64,000 nt of DNA from Pocillopora verrucosa (taxonomy: Eukaryota > Cnidaria > Anthozoa > Scleractinia > Pocilloporidae): NCBI RefSeq assembly GCF_036669915.1, contig NC_089325.1:20066331-20130330 (forward strand), read 5' to 3'. The position numbers were made by a program, and so were the translations under genes. This document shows positions 31,564 to 43,008 of this stretch, piece by piece. How positions within the stretch are numbered: position 1 is the stretch's first letter; every line of letters starts with the position of its first letter. The notes beneath the pieces were generated by a model. It saw only the letters and a list, made by a program, of their open reading frames with translations. It had not been told where the DNA came from and ran no database searches.

Positions 31564-31901
31564 TGTTTTTACTCTGTCGTTTTTCGTATCCTCTTGCGAG
31601 GTCAGCACTATCCTTCTCTCTATGACCTGCTTCAATGATCCTTCGCTGTGAAGTTATTCTTTTTATGTTTTGTTTGAGGTTTCTGTGACACAGTTGACAT
31701 CCCGGCAAGTAATCTCGACGTAATTTAATTTGCAACCGATAGGTGAACATATGCTTAATTTAAGTCTTTTAGCATTTTGGTCTACCTCAGACTTAATGGC
31801 ATCTAAATAAAGAAAGGTTCTTAAGAAAATAAAAGTGTAATGAAATTTTTATTCGTTCGATAGAATTTGAAACTATGGACATATTTGCAAAATAACAACT
31901 T
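31564..31901. repeat. Mini-element to Val spacer
   Basis: Aligns with 14668-15020 and 45935-46242. No gene is seen. Confidence 0.55.
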
Positions 31902-31973
31902 TGTTCCTGGAAGGCTCGATCTTGCGACCTTCCGCGTGTGAGGCGGACGTGATAACCACTACACTACAGGAAC
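31902..31973 (-). tRNA. tRNA-Val (CAC), near-intact
   Basis: Acceptor GTTCCTG/CAGGAAC, D-arm and anticodon arm are perfect. The T-arm has one missing base and a changed first loop base, so it is probably a recently damaged gene. Compare the intact 46243-46315. Confidence 0.7.
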
Positions 31974-32199
31974 CTTAACTACAAAGACAAATAATCTTAT
32001 CAAAGTGAAATAAGAAGATAAAGTAATAGATACCAAACACAACGACAACAAAAAAATAGAAAAAAAAATATGTTTATGTATACGGAAATAAAACTAGTAT
32101 ATTTTTCGAAGAATTTATGGTGTAAGTGGAAAGAAGGATTGTTGGAGATCTACTCGAGGTGCAACACAAACCTTCACTGAATAAGCATCAATCCAGACA

Positions 32200-32640
32200 A
32201 ACCTGTGACAATTAGAATGAACAGCCGTACTATCAGTAATGCTTTCTGTTTATCTTCTGGTAGTTCGCTTCAGCTCGTGTGGTTAAAAGGTCCTGGATGG
32301 GTAGTGAAAGGTATTTTTCAACAGGCTTGTTTTCGTGTTGTGGTGGAACGGCGTAATAATTTTATCGTGGGAAGCGTCTCCACTGGAATATTTTTTTGGC
32401 ATGAAAATGATATACCTCCAGTTTAACCAATCCAAATATCTCTTATCTTCAGCCAATGGATTAAAACCTGCATTTGCAACCCTCTCTCTGCCTTCCCAAA
32501 CATTCAACGTGACAATTAAACTACCGGGCGGGAAAAAGAGGCCGCCTGGTCGAGTGAAAAGGTTTGTCTTTTCTTCGTTCATAAAGATCTTGCAGGTTAA
32601 ATACAAATATTTTAAAGTTTTCTTTTTGCTTTTTTTCCTT
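32200..32640. other. Conserved segment with long open frames, unknown
   Basis: Both strands are open for more than 100 codons (minus 32283-32606; plus 32335-32643). The minus frame contains NLFTRPGGLFFPPGS. The parallel segment at 46550-46990 keeps a shorter version of the minus-strand end. It is lacking in block 1 (15.4 kb). No family is recognised; it may be an exon of a decayed gene or chance. Confidence 0.3.
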
Positions 32641-32907
32641 TGATTGAGTCTCTTTTTTCGCGGGCGCGATTTCGTCGCCAGATTTATCAGAAAATGACGC
32701 TGCAGTTCTCCATCCTAACCAGGATTGGATTTAGAGGGGGGTATTTTCTAAAGCAACTGTATGTGCTGCTGATTCGGTAGAGGAGTGGGCAGACGAAACA
32801 CCAAAAATAAAATTAATATCGTGTATCTAACAAGATAAATCTAACATTGTGTTCGTTTTTCTAAGGCGCTACACTTGGTCTTTTCAATAGGGAGTAAAGC
32901 AGGATAC

Positions 32908-32990
32908 AGAGCAAAGGGCCAACGGTCGAGACATTAGCTATGAAACTCTTCACTGTGGCCAATTTACTTTATCAACTCAGTTCGCAAAAC
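32908..32990 (+). mobile_element. Penelope-like element terminal relic, copy 2
   Basis: Parallel to 15765-15850, with the same motif order and more substitutions in the AACTCAGTT part. Confidence 0.4.
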
Positions 32991-33233
32991 CACATTATCC
33001 AGCATTGGATTTGTTTGGTACTGTCAATGAAAAGCCATTAGCTTTTATGGCAGCTCTATGGGCCCAAATAACATTAGTTTTAGCTAGGCCTCCGAAATTT
33101 TTTATCTCGAGTTTAAACAAATTTCTTAGCTGACTGAAAATAAGAGAAGTGAGATGAGTAGTAAGGAAACATTAATGATGAGCACTGTTGCGAGACTGGC
33201 TGATCCTTTTCACCAGGCTGTGATACATGAGCC

Positions 33234-33306
33234 GGGGAATTAGCTCAAATGGTAGAGCGCCCGCTTCGCATGCGGGAGGTATCGGGATCGATACCCGGAT
33301 TCTCCA
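33234..33306 (+). tRNA. tRNA-Ala (CGC)
   Basis: A complete 73-nt cloverleaf: GGGGAAT/ATTCTCC plus A, loop TTCGCAT (CGC), T-stem TCGGG/CCCGG with one T-G pair. T6 within 10 nt downstream. Opposite strand to the AGC copies and embedded in a different flank. Confidence 0.93.
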
Positions 33307-34182
33307 CTTTCTTTTTTCTCATATCACTGATGACAGAAAACTCGTAAACCTCGAAGGATTCTAAAGGAGATGAAACTGGAAATGAATGTCACTGTTTTTT
33401 TTTACCGGATTTGGCGCAGGGTGAGCGAGACTAATAAGCGGTGGACATTCCGGCAAGGTAAACAACAAATGCAATATACAGACTTCATTTGTTTTTGTTA
33501 TTTTTTACTTCTGCAACTCTTATCGCGGTCTTCGGAAAAATATTGGCGATAGAGAGGTTCACGATGCGTCATGACATTACTGGATTTTGGCGTGTAAACG
33601 CGTAAAACTTTCATCTGTCGTGTGAGCATAAACATAGATATTCTGATATTTGCCAGCAAAGCTAAGTGCGTTTTAAGTTTGTTGTAAAATTTTCGTTTAT
33701 TTTAGCCTCACTTTTCTCTCAAAAGAAAGTATTCGTTAATCATGTCATTACTATATCTATCATATCATTATCATATCATTACCAGCAAGAGGTATTTGTT
33801 TATCATGAGTATGATTACAGACCCAATTGGACGACAAGAAGTCTTATTTCCAATTGAACATAAAAATTACAATTTCCGAGAGAGGGAGAATAACCAAGTT
33901 AAATTGTCTAGTGTCATGATTGGTTGATTTTAACTATACATTTGAATGTGATTTGTTAATTTACACAATAAATTTGAATGTGATTGCCTTGTTGAACTGT
34001 CTGATAACAAACTGTCCGATAACAACTTGGCAAGTGAGTTAGTGGAAAATAGGAGTTTTTTAAACCAATTACTATCAAGGAAATTGTAATTTTTATTATT
34101 AACATTAGAAGACAGGGTAAACGCGCAGTAAGACTTCCTTTTGAAGTTTAAAGTTTTTGTAATCGTGCATAATCATTGAATC
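33307..34182. repeat. Ala downstream block
   Basis: 33307-33735 aligns with 16109-16530 and 48195-48600. 33740-33785 has a short CATATCATTA repeat. The rest is unique with no gene seen. Confidence 0.5.
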
Positions 34183-34211
34183 CGGCGCTCTACCACTTGA
34201 GCTAATTCTCC
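34183..34211 (-). pseudogene. tRNA-Ala 5' fragment
   Basis: Acceptor 5' strand and D-arm only. Confidence 0.6.
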
Positions 34212-34349
34212 AATCTTATTCATTCATCTTTTTATCTATTATGCTTATCATCATTTTTTTTCATCTTGAAAGATCAGTTTTACCGAGAACATCTGAGAGG
34301 AATAAAACGTAAAATAATTGTTCAGTTATTTTTGGTACCAGCTAACTTA

Positions 34350-34420
34350 CTTATTAACTCAGTCGACAAAGCGTGGTTTGGATAAGGCCAAGACTGTGCG
34401 TTCAACCATCACGTAGGCCA
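34350..34420 (+). pseudogene. tRNA-Ile relic
   Basis: TTAACTCAGTCGACAAAGCG and GGATAAGGCCAAGA keep Ile(GAT) order. The anticodon has eroded and the ends do not pair. Confidence 0.5.
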
Positions 34421-35097
34421 ACAAGGGAAATGTTTTTTTGAAATCATCTAGAGGTCAAATGTGGCTTTTTTGTATATGTTGAATTCATTCAGGATGTATT
34501 TGATTAACATTTCCGAAAAAATAGTAACAGAAGAATTTTAGGTGTTTTATTCCTCTGACCATGTGCTAAATTAATATAGGAGAGCAAAAAAAGGGAATGG
34601 ACGGTAATATTTATGTTCTCAACTTGATAAAACTAGTGAAACCAGTCGCTAGCATGACTCTTAATACTAGCAAATGCATTGAAGCGAATTTTAGGTACAA
34701 CCAGCACAAAAATCTGAAAATCTGAAGGTCTGAAAATAGAGATAACGCCAGTAATCGGAAACATTTCCATCTATGAAAGTCATAAAACAATAACGAAGAT
34801 GGCCATATGGAAATCTTTTTTCAAACCGTACACCAACTGACTGTAATTTAACCTTATAAGGACGTCAAAACTTCCCCGTTTACATGAAATTCTTGATCGT
34901 CAGGGCTGTGTTATATAGTCTCGGAGTATTTATTCACAATCATCGCCTTTCGGCGCTTCAATAGTCTTAAAAAAAAGCGTTGGTCTGAGACTGACTTGTG
35001 TTGTGTTTTTGCAAACTTCGTATTCATAAATCGGCGTATGTGAAGTTATTTTAGTTACCTTCTCACCTTAAGTTTTAAGGATACTTTGATATGCGCA
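34421..35097. repeat. Spacer to Asn
   Basis: Aligns with 8870-9540. No gene is seen. Confidence 0.55.
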
Positions 35098-35171
35098 GTC
35101 TCCGTGGCGCAATCAGTCAGCGCGTTCGGCTGTTAACCGAAAGGTTAGTGGTTCAATCCCATCCGGGGACG
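35098..35171 (+). tRNA. tRNA-Asn (GTT)
   Basis: A 74-nt cloverleaf: acceptor GTCTCCG/CGGGGAC plus G (one wobble), loop CTGTTAA (GTT) in TTCGG/CCGAA, and T-arm loop TTCAATC with one mismatched outer T-stem pair. TTTT starts 5 nt downstream. Its inverted twin is 62472-62545. Confidence 0.9.
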
Positions 35172-35901
35172 ATTCCTTTTGCGTTCATTATTGCTGGGCA
35201 ATACCATTGAAAGATAATCACCTGGAAAGTAAACAAAGATTACTTATGCTGGCTCTCGATTGTTTTTTGTTTTTTTATCTGACTTTGGTTGCCTCGATTG
35301 AATGAACGAATTAGATAAATCATGTAGCAGATGAAACCGATTGCCATCACTGTTCACTGTTCCTGTCGTAGTCTTCAAGACCAGAATGCATCTACGATGC
35401 ATTCTCCTTGATTTCGCGCGAGAAATAATGAAGTTCTCGATCACTAATCTTTGCTTCTTTTCCAAGGTAGGAGGAGGCCTGGATACAGGCGAAGCAGCTG
35501 CTTTAGCCTCGTCCCCTTATAACGTCTTGCATGAATCATTCAAACTGGGCAATATTAGAGGGCTAATGATGTTTTTGTTGCTGATCATCGTGGTAACAGA
35601 CGTTTGTTATGTGGCTGTGGATTGTTCCACTATCATGGTATTTTGTCAGTTGTGACGACGTTTCTGGTCGTCAATGGCATCTAAAGTGATAAAGCAAATT
35701 CAAAAAAAAAAAAAAGAAAACGGGCTACGGGTAATATATGGCGTGCATCTGCTCAGAAACTGCGATAAAGGCCAAGAACATCAAATTAATTTCACCTGTC
35801 TCTATTGTAGTTTCCTCAAAGAGATTCTAAAATGGAGCAGGCTTGTAACAACGATTGTCTCTCGATTTCAGTTTAGTTTTTTCTCAATCAAGATTATTAC
35901 T
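35172..35901 (+). repeat. Asn downstream R module
   Basis: The fullest R-module copy directly after Asn (to about 35660), then a block matching 18220-18424. The inverted copy is 61740-62471. The plus frame at 35341-35655 (104 codons) is only partly kept at 9916-10125 and is not called a gene. Confidence 0.65.
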
Positions 35902-35957
35902 CGGGTCGCAGTTGGTTGGAGCGCCTATCTAGTAGACTCGCAAGTTTAGATACCAAC
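35902..35957 (+). pseudogene. tRNA-Thr-like relic
   Basis: GCGCCTATCTAGTAGACTCG marks the Thr(AGT) anticodon arm. There is no T-arm or 3' acceptor. Confidence 0.5.
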
Positions 35958-35991
35958 TCTCCGATGTTAGCAAAGATATCTGGGAACTCAT

Positions 35992-36062
35992 GGCTGTTGG
36001 TCTAATGGCATAATTCCCGCTTTATGTGCGAGAGGTCCTGGGTTCGACTTCCGGAGATTCCC
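35992..36062 (+). pseudogene. tRNA-Pro-like pseudogene
   Basis: In register with 18547-18617. Loop reads TTTATGT instead of TTTGGGT, and the acceptor is unpaired. Confidence 0.65.
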
Positions 36063-36537
36063 GTTGTTGTGGAATATAATGTGATTAAAGTTTTTGATCT
36101 ATTTATAATTAAATGTAGGAGATTAGCGTCTTACACGGATGTTTGATATCCATTCCTAAATTTTCTCAGAAATGCCGGGCGCTTTTGCGAAACTACTGTA
36201 TGTGAATATATCTCATGGGTGTACATATTGCGATTCTACGCACACACATGTACTCGTTGCAGACCAGTGGGAGCAGTCAACATCACTCGTGTGAATCCCA
36301 ACAAATAATCGCAGGACGGAGGTTGAGTAAAGAGTGCAGGAAAGGTGTCATACCAACAAGTTTATTCATTTGATCTTTACACGAGCATAGACAGAACAAT
36401 CCAGACTGAGTAGCCACTGGTAAGCGCGTGTGTTAGTTAACTCACCCTCAAAATATTCAGAAAAAAATATTATGATAAGAAGATAATTATAAAACTTTTT
36501 AAAATTTTTTTTATAGTGCAGACGATTGTGACAAATT
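36063..36537. repeat. Pro-Val spacer
   Basis: Aligns with 18618-18972. No gene is seen. Confidence 0.55.
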
Positions 36538-36610
36538 TGTTCCTGGCAAGGTTCAAACCTGCGACCATCCGCGTGTTGGGTGGACGTGATAACCACTACA
36601 CTACAGAAAC
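36538..36610 (-). pseudogene. tRNA-Val (AAC-like)
   Basis: Full length. The anticodon loop reads CCAACAC, giving AAC. The anticodon stem has an A-C mismatch and the acceptor pairs with one wobble. May be a recently damaged gene. Confidence 0.6.
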
Positions 36611-37381
36611 TTGCAGGTACGTGGCGTCTACGCCACGTCTGAAATGCCATGTTCCGAATAAACTAACGGCGGAATCGAGGAGGGTGTTGTAAGAACAGGC
36701 TCGGTTGTTTCTATCATTCATTTGCTTTTCACTCCTGTTGCTGAATAGCTGGTGAAGCTGGGCTGTCAGGTGGCACGCGAGTTACGCACGCTCGAACGTT
36801 TCACCTTAAGTTCATAGTGATTCGAGTGTCAAAGTGTCAATTTTCCATGTAATTGTAGACACCAGAAAGACGTTGAAGACGTGAAGAGAACGATTTTGCA
36901 TAGACAGAATAAACGACAGGGTTTCGCGAAATTATCTTAAATTTACTCCATACGGAGTACATAATTTTGCGATTCTTAGCCAACACGTGCACGGATTTTT
37001 AATTTCATTTGAGCTTTCTGTGGTGCGAATCCCGGCAAATAATCGGAATACAGAGATTAACAAGGCCACATTAAATTACTAGACGAAAAAGCTGTTCTCG
37101 AGTAGTTGGTGTGTTTTTTAATTTACCTCAGCCTCGACATACCCATAAAGAATAAGATTTTCATGAAAAGAAGACTTAAATTTAATTTATTGAATTTGGA
37201 GTAATTAATTATCTTCACAAGGAGGAAAAAATAAGTGACAAAAAGTGAATATATTTCATACTTTTATACAATTTGTTAGAATTGTAAGGCTGCACATACT
37301 GCAGTGGTGTATGCCCATCTTCCAAGCAAAGATATAGTGGTCACAAATCCAAGCAAAGATATAGTGGTCAGAAATCGAAAA
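36611..37381. repeat. Val-Val spacer
   Basis: Aligns with 19043-19850. Contains an exact 28-bp tandem duplication at about 37323-37376. No gene is seen. Confidence 0.6.
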
Positions 37382-37454
37382 TGTTATTGGCAGAGCTCGA
37401 ACCTACAACCTTCCGCGTGTTAGGCGAACGTGATTAGCACTACATTACAGAAAC
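37382..37454 (-). pseudogene. tRNA-Val (AAC-like), worn
   Basis: Full length with loop CTAACAC (AAC). The acceptor and T-stem have several mismatches. Relative of 57348. Confidence 0.65.
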
Positions 37455-37919
37455 CGGCACATTAGTCATATTAAAATTATAGTTTTTTTATATAATAAAT
37501 AAATAAATGTGGAAGTGACAAGGAAAAACATACAAGATGATTTACATAAAAATAATACTCTACTTAGTGAGAAGAAGATCTTGTGGTGGAATCTTAAGGA
37601 AAAGTGGACACATTCGAGGTGCAAAACAAGACTCCTTAAATGAGTATCCATACAGACAAGCCTTTGAGAAAATGAATGACGCAGTTCATATCAATTAAAC
37701 AAGCATATTTCATAGGCATCCTTCTGAAGAGTAGCGCATTCGTGCCATCCTTTTCTCATTGCGTTCAAATTTTATTTGTTTTCGGCAACGCAATCAACTT
37801 TCTCCGACTTTGGTTGCCTTGACAAAATGAATGAAAAACGTGATCACGGATTTGTTTTAGTTTATCCTTCGTTAGGCGAATGTTCTCTTCTATTCCACTG
37901 TTCCTCTTGGGTAATATCG
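37455..37919. repeat. Val downstream and partial R module
   Basis: Aligns with 57421-57900. No gene is seen. Confidence 0.55.
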
Positions 37920-38745
37920 TTTGTTTATAGATATTTAAAAGCACCCTTTGACTAAGAAAGGGTGCAATTCTATTTTACATCTTAAGCTTGGGATATATCC
38001 TAGAGGCTAAATATGTAATATGCTTGTTCCAGCTAAGAGTATTATCTATATAAACACCTAAATATTTGAAGTCTTCACACTGTTTCAGTAGCCTCCCATC
38101 CATAATGATTTGTAAGTCTGGAGCATTTTTCACTGCGTGTTTTGATCCAATCAGGATTGCTTCTGATTTCTGGTGATTGCAGATAAGACCATCAGTACTG
38201 AGCCGATCGGTAACTCTTGCAAGATCTTCATTTACATACTGTTCAGCAATTTTAACATCTTTAGAGCTGGTGTGAATTCCTGTATCGTCGGCGTACAATA
38301 CAATATCACAGCTATCACATGCGTCTGAAATGCTATCTATATGAATATTAAATAGAGTCGGGCCTAGCACAGAACCCTGCGGTATTCCATAGGTAATCGT
38401 CAATTGTTCGGAATCAGTTCCATCACACGAGACAAACTGGAGTCTTCCAGACAGATAGCTTTCAAACCACTCATGTTCCTTGCCAGTCACATCATGTTGA
38501 GCAAGCTTCTGTAGCAAGACATTATGGTCTACAACGTCGAAGGCTTTCTTTAAATCTTTAGAAGGCTTTCTTTAAATCTTTAAAACGCACATACTACTTT
38601 TTCTGATCTGTCAATAGCCATTTTCCATGAATCTACAGCTCGAATTAGGGCAACCATAGTTGATGAATGTTTCTTAAAGGCGAATTGGTGTTGTTTTATC
38701 AGACCGGCTTCTTGTGCATAATTAACAAGGGCTAGATTTAAGATT
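37920..38745 (-). mobile_element. LINE reverse transcriptase fragment
   Basis: The minus-strand frame at 37975-38517 (180 codons) encodes the palm and thumb of a non-LTR reverse transcriptase: GIPQGSVLGPTLFNIHI, then YADDT, then FKYLGVYIDNTLSWNKHI. Further upstream sequence to about 38745 continues the domain (NYAQEAGLIKQHQFAFKKH), interrupted by a 20-bp tandem duplication near 38537-38580 that shifts the frame. Both ends are truncated. It is inserted in the Pro block. Confidence 0.85.
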
Positions 38746-39000
38746 AGGTAGATTTAAGAGTTTAGATTAAGTACGGAATTTTCGAGTAAAAGAGCTCTAT
38801 CGGAATGGAACACCTCTATCCTACTGAAAGGGCGATTGGAATAGATTTTATCTACTCTCAAACGATAACAGGGAAAGTGGAATAGACTATAGTCTATAAT
38901 AGACCTTACGACCAGTAAGGAGCGATCACTTGAATACACACCTGCCACCTGCTACGCGTCAAAGAAATACTAATAATTTTTTAGAATTTATATATTACCT
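38746..39000. repeat. Pro upstream block
   Basis: Aligns with 51250-51500 and with 55975-56100 plus 56735-56838, the latter split by a LINE. No gene is seen. Confidence 0.6.
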
Positions 39001-39072
39001 GGCCTGTTGGTCTAGTGGCATGATTCTCGCTTAGGGTGCGAGAGGTCCCGGGTTCGACTCCCGGACAGGCCC
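39001..39072 (+). tRNA. tRNA-Pro (AGG)
   Basis: A perfect 72-nt cloverleaf: GGCCTGT/ACAGGCC plus C, anticodon loop TTAGGGT (AGG) in CTCGC/GCGAG, T-arm CCGGG/CCCGG around TTCGACT. TTTT starts 2 nt downstream. The only fully intact Pro gene of ten Pro loci here. Confidence 0.95.
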
Positions 39073-39682
39073 GTTTTGTCGTGGAATATGATGGGAGCAG
39101 AGTTCCCACAGTTGGGTAGTTTAAGACGAAGGACTGACAAATCAGACAAAATAATTTCAAACCCGTCGTCGCACTCCGACAAAAAGTTGTTGCATTACAG
39201 ACTTTTCAACATTTTTTAAAATGATGCTAATGCAATTCTGTAGTTGTCATAGGCAGTGGTTAAAACTTAAATAAAGGCTTTTTTGTGTGGATGTAATGAT
39301 GTGCAGACGCAGCAATTTCGACAATTGCTGGAAGGCGACATGTAGAAATTCAAGATGACAAATTACACTTGAACAGTACCGTTCAATAGTCATCAATTGC
39401 TGTTTTGTAGTTTGTTGATCTAAGTCTGCACGAGCACAAAAAAAACCGTTCAGAGTGACTTGCGAACCGGTAAGGGTCTCTTAATTAGTTTTACATCAGT
39501 CTCAACATAATTAGAAAGAAGAAGGTTCTCATGAAAAGAAGAGTATCACTAAACTGAAATTTGATTTATTGAATTTGAAGTTATTAATTGTTCTCACAAG
39601 GAAGATTAGATAATGGACAAAAAGTAATTATAACTACTACTATACAGTCAACCCATCCTATTATCAAAAATATAATCGGAAC
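39073..39682. repeat. Pro-Val spacer
   Basis: Aligns with 51570-51900 and 56909-57347. No gene is seen. Confidence 0.6.
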
Positions 39683-39729
39683 TGTTTCTGGCAGGTAAGG
39701 CGGACGTGATAATCACTACTCTATAGAAA
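39683..39729 (-). pseudogene. tRNA-Val, internal deletion
   Basis: Both acceptor strands and the D-arm remain. The T-arm and half of the anticodon arm are gone. Confidence 0.65.
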
Positions 39730-40789
39730 ACTCCACGTTCACAAAGGAGTTTTCACAATTGATATTTTAGAATTATAGTTTTTTTTATATCAAAAATGAA
39801 TAAATGAATACGTTTCAAGGAACTTCACGGTCAGGGGAATGTTCTCTTCTATTCCACTGTTTCTTTTGTAGTTTTGAGTGCATCTACAATGTATTCTCGC
39901 TGACTTTGCGTTAGAAACTATAAGGATCACGACTACTTACTTATCTTTGCTTTATTTCCAGGTGACTAGGAAAAGTTTTATTTCATCTTATTAAAACCTC
40001 TGTGTGGCATTCATGAAAAATGAATTTAAAATCTTTCATTTTGCCTTTTTCTCTCTAGAACGAATACAAATTCTTTATTTCTCTGGTTCCACACCTGAGT
40101 TGCTAAATCACAGGGCTACGTTCTTGTACGGTATAGAGCAAAGCCCCTAGCCTCCTTCGTCGTAGTTGTAAACGAAACGCTACAAAAGACTTATTGTAAC
40201 CTATGTTTGTTAAAGTGACTAATTAGAAATTAAAGGAGCCTCCACTGAGCTTAGCTGTATTATAAAGAACACACAGGAGGATATTAACGGAAAACAGAAA
40301 TGCGAGACTTCTCTCTCTTCTGGTGCCCCGCCTTAACCAAGCAAAACTTAATGAACACGTAATTTCGCGGTCAAATTTACTAGACAGTATATATTGTGAT
40401 GATTTTCAAACCGCAGAAAGAGGTAAATTTACGGTTGTTCAGAGTGACGCCAGTTTATCAATTTATGAGCAACAATACTCGGCAAAACTTACAAAAGAAG
40501 CGAAAAAATAGCAAATTCTTTCTGTCATGAGGTTTCTTACCCTTGTCATCACAGTTATTTATTGATATATTTATTCATTTTTACACCGAAGCATTTTTTC
40601 ATTCAGCTAGGTATCTAATTAATTACTTGTTTATTCATTTATCTACCAATAACCATTTGATTTTAATATTTAGTGTATTCACCCTTTCGTTATCAGGTGG
40701 GTGTCTTTCTCTTGTTTCGCTTTGTCTGTAAGCGTTATTTATTTTCAGTTGTGTTCCAGTCTGAAATAAAGACAAAATTTTTCTTCTCA
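39730..40789 (+). repeat. Recombinase upstream block, copy 1
   Basis: Aligns with 57900-57990 plus 58900-59690. The right copy has a Penelope-like insertion. No gene is seen; short open frames are not conserved. Confidence 0.6.
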
Positions 40790-41430
40790 GTCCCCGAGCA
40801 TCCTGAAATCTACAGCTTGCATGGTAAAGAGCACCGTTCTGGCTTCCAAAGCGGATGGCACCGTACTTGCTTACCTTGCAAAGTTCAAAGGTTGGAAACG
40901 ATGGGCTTCATCATTATTTACTTGTCAATCCCTTTCGAGTAGCAGGTTACTTACAGTGCCTGCTCAATGAAGCATATTCTCCGGTTCCAATTATTAACGC
41001 TGTCTACAGCATTGATTGGGCGCAGCGGATGGTTGGTTCATCAAAAATGTCTTCACACCCTCTGGTTATTCAATGATCAATGCATCTCAGAGAATTCTGA
41101 GTAGGTCAAGGGTCGAAAAAGATCCTGTGACCCCTGAGATCTTACAAGCCCTCGTGATATCAAATATAAAAGATAAATTTCCGTCCCTTTCTGATCTTAG
41201 ACCGGTCGCTCTATACCCAATTGGCTACGCGGGGTTTTTCCGTTTTAGTGAATTACGCCATATAGAGGCCTGCAATGTAAAGTTTTCCCCTCGTATGTTT
41301 CTATTTTCTTAGAATCTTTTAAGACGGTCGACCAATTCCGAGATGGGTCGTGGATCGTTATCGCTAGGTCAGACCTTCCGACCTGTCCTGTCTAGACTTA
41401 AGAGGGCCTTACATATCAGCTTCACAAATT
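40790..41430 (+). pseudogene. Broken tyrosine recombinase gene, copy 1
   Basis: Resembles the mobile tyrosine recombinases common in cnidarian genomes. The N-terminal core-binding part is recognisable at about 40800-41080 (INAVYSIDWAQ). The start of the catalytic domain is at about 41095-41310 (DPVTPEILQALVISNIKDKF and IGYAGFFRFSELRHIEAC). Such enzymes cut and rejoin DNA through a tyrosine nucleophile. The copy is a fossil with several breaks, and the C-terminal catalytic end is not found. Could belong to a Crypton-like or DIRS-like element; I cannot tell which. It leads into the flank block at 41470 and a tRNA-Ala remnant. Confidence 0.75.
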
Positions 41431-41838
41431 GACCTCTGAAGATCTACCTTCCCAACCGTAATTTTCTGTTAACATGAAAGTGAGGTACTTCCGTCTTGTC
41501 AATGGAAAGAACCATTTCTTTCAACCGAGACTTACATTGATACCTCTTCCTCCTTTGCTTTCTTAAATTTTCCACATGAGCAGTTGGTCTACCGATTTAA
41601 AAGAGGATTCCACCCACATCTGTACAAGTTTTGTTTTTATGTTCGGCAGATAATGATCCTATGGGGCAAATACAGCAAGTCTGTGGCTTTTTCACATGGT
41701 GTTGATCCTCTTCTTTAGTTCTAGAGAAGATTAATGAGTGAAAGAGGTCTATTAGAAAAAGAATATATTCGAAATAAACCTGAGCCATGCATAAGCATCA
41801 TTTCTCAAAAGACGAATCAAGCAAATGTAAGGCGCCAT
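41431..41838 (+). repeat. Recombinase 3' flank block, copy 3
   Basis: Aligns with 535-892 and 24880-25222. No gene is seen. Confidence 0.65.
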
Positions 41839-41860
41839 TGGAGAATCCGGGTATCGATCC
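41839..41860 (-). pseudogene. tRNA-Ala 3' fragment
   Basis: 3' acceptor strand and half of the T-arm, cut at GGGTATCGATCC. Sequence then jumps to the block found at 5300. Confidence 0.7.
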
Positions 41861-42264
41861 ATTACAGTCTGTGCACTTAAATGGTTTTGAAGGGAATCGC
41901 AAGAACGTCCAACGACTTTATTTGCTTAAATGCAAAAGAAAGAGAAGTACCGAAAATGAGTCATTCAGTATATATTTAGGTCTGAAAAAAATAGGAGTGT
42001 ATGAAATCATGGTTGGTCTAAGTAAGGGTCAGGCTTAAAAGAACTTGGTGGTAAATCCCTACCACAGATTCCAACGAGCACCCCGCTAAAAATGTTTTTT
42101 TTTGGAAATGAAACATAGAAAAATAGTCTTGACATTTAAATCGTTTCATCGAAGCAAATTATTTGTTTTCCCCTTCGTTATTGAATTAATTACCGTTTGT
42201 AGAGAAACAAATGAGTCTTGGCATGTTTTTCGATCATTTCATTGAAGCAACTTATTGTTTTATT
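41861..42264. repeat. Ile upstream block
   Basis: Aligns with 5300-5597 plus 7709-7827. This is the LINE-free version of that block. No gene is seen. Confidence 0.6.
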
Positions 42265-42342
42265 TGGTCCGTGTGAGGTTGGAACCCACGACCTTGCGTA
42301 CGCGTTATCAGCACCACGCTCTACCCACTGAGCGAACGGACC
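42265..42342 (-). pseudogene. tRNA-Ile (GAT), insertion
   Basis: 78 nt. An extra 5 bp (GTACG-like) lies between the anticodon stem and variable region. The D-arm has a mutated GAGC to GAGCG junction. Confidence 0.7.
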
Positions 42343-42374
42343 AAATACACCCATATACCGCATTCCATAAAATT

Positions 42375-42470
42375 AAGTATAAATAAATAAGAAAGTAAGT
42401 GAGAGAGCGAGTGAGTGAGTGGATGGGTAAATGTATAAGTGAGTAAATTAGTAAGTAAGTAAGTCGGTGC
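42375..42470. repeat. Degenerate GTAA/GTGA array, copy 3
   Basis: Third array next to Ile, the shortest of the three. Confidence 0.8.
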
Positions 42471-42807
42471 GATAGTCACTGCTGTGTGAACGCTTTTCTG
42501 CGCGCCACCTTACCATAGTTCACTCAGTGCCGACGTAATTTTTAATACTGGCTTAATAGACTTTGAGCTGGTAAAGAAATTGGTACCGGGATCGACTAGA
42601 ATTGATATCACGTCCTAACAAGCAAAATGCAATCGATTAAAAAAATAAAATTTTGGTGCAAAATGTGGACTTCATTCCTCTAACCTTCGATCAACAGCCA
42701 GTCAGCTTTGCTCAATCGAACCCTTGGAATCATATCAAGCTCTAAACGCATCTGAATGACCATCAGAGGTTTTGCGTCAAAATATAAGCAACTGACAAAG
42801 TTAAATA
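42471..42807. repeat. Ile-Ala spacer
   Basis: 42471-42720 aligns with 8026-8269. 42660-42780 also occurs inverted at 62785-62885. No gene is seen. Confidence 0.55.
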
Positions 42808-42853
42808 CTTCCCGCGTGCTAAGCGGGCGCTCTTCCACTTGAGCTAATTCCCC
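42808..42853 (-). pseudogene. tRNA-Ala (AGC), 3' truncated
   Basis: 5' acceptor, D-arm (one change) and anticodon arm with AGC. No T-arm. Confidence 0.7.
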
Positions 42854-42935
42854 AGTCACAGATTGTTGTTGTTGTATCTATTACTTTATCTATTTATTTC
42901 AGTTTGATAAGATCAATGAGTTTTTCGTATTTAAG

Positions 42936-43008
42936 GTTCCTGTAGTGTACTGGTTATCACGTCCGCCTCACACGCAGAAGGTCTCAAGTTCTAGCTTTGC
43001 CAAGAACA
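42936..43008 (+). pseudogene. tRNA-Val (CAC), worn
   Basis: Full length with CTCACAC loop, but mismatches in the acceptor, anticodon stem and T-arm (TTCTAGC loop). Confidence 0.7.

Larger units (their letters stand above)
31974..33233. repeat. Val-Ala spacer, long form
   Basis: Aligns with 46316-48121 apart from the Penelope fragment there. Includes the 32200-32640 segment with long open frames on both strands, and a Penelope-end relic at 32908-32990. No firm gene. Confidence 0.6.
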
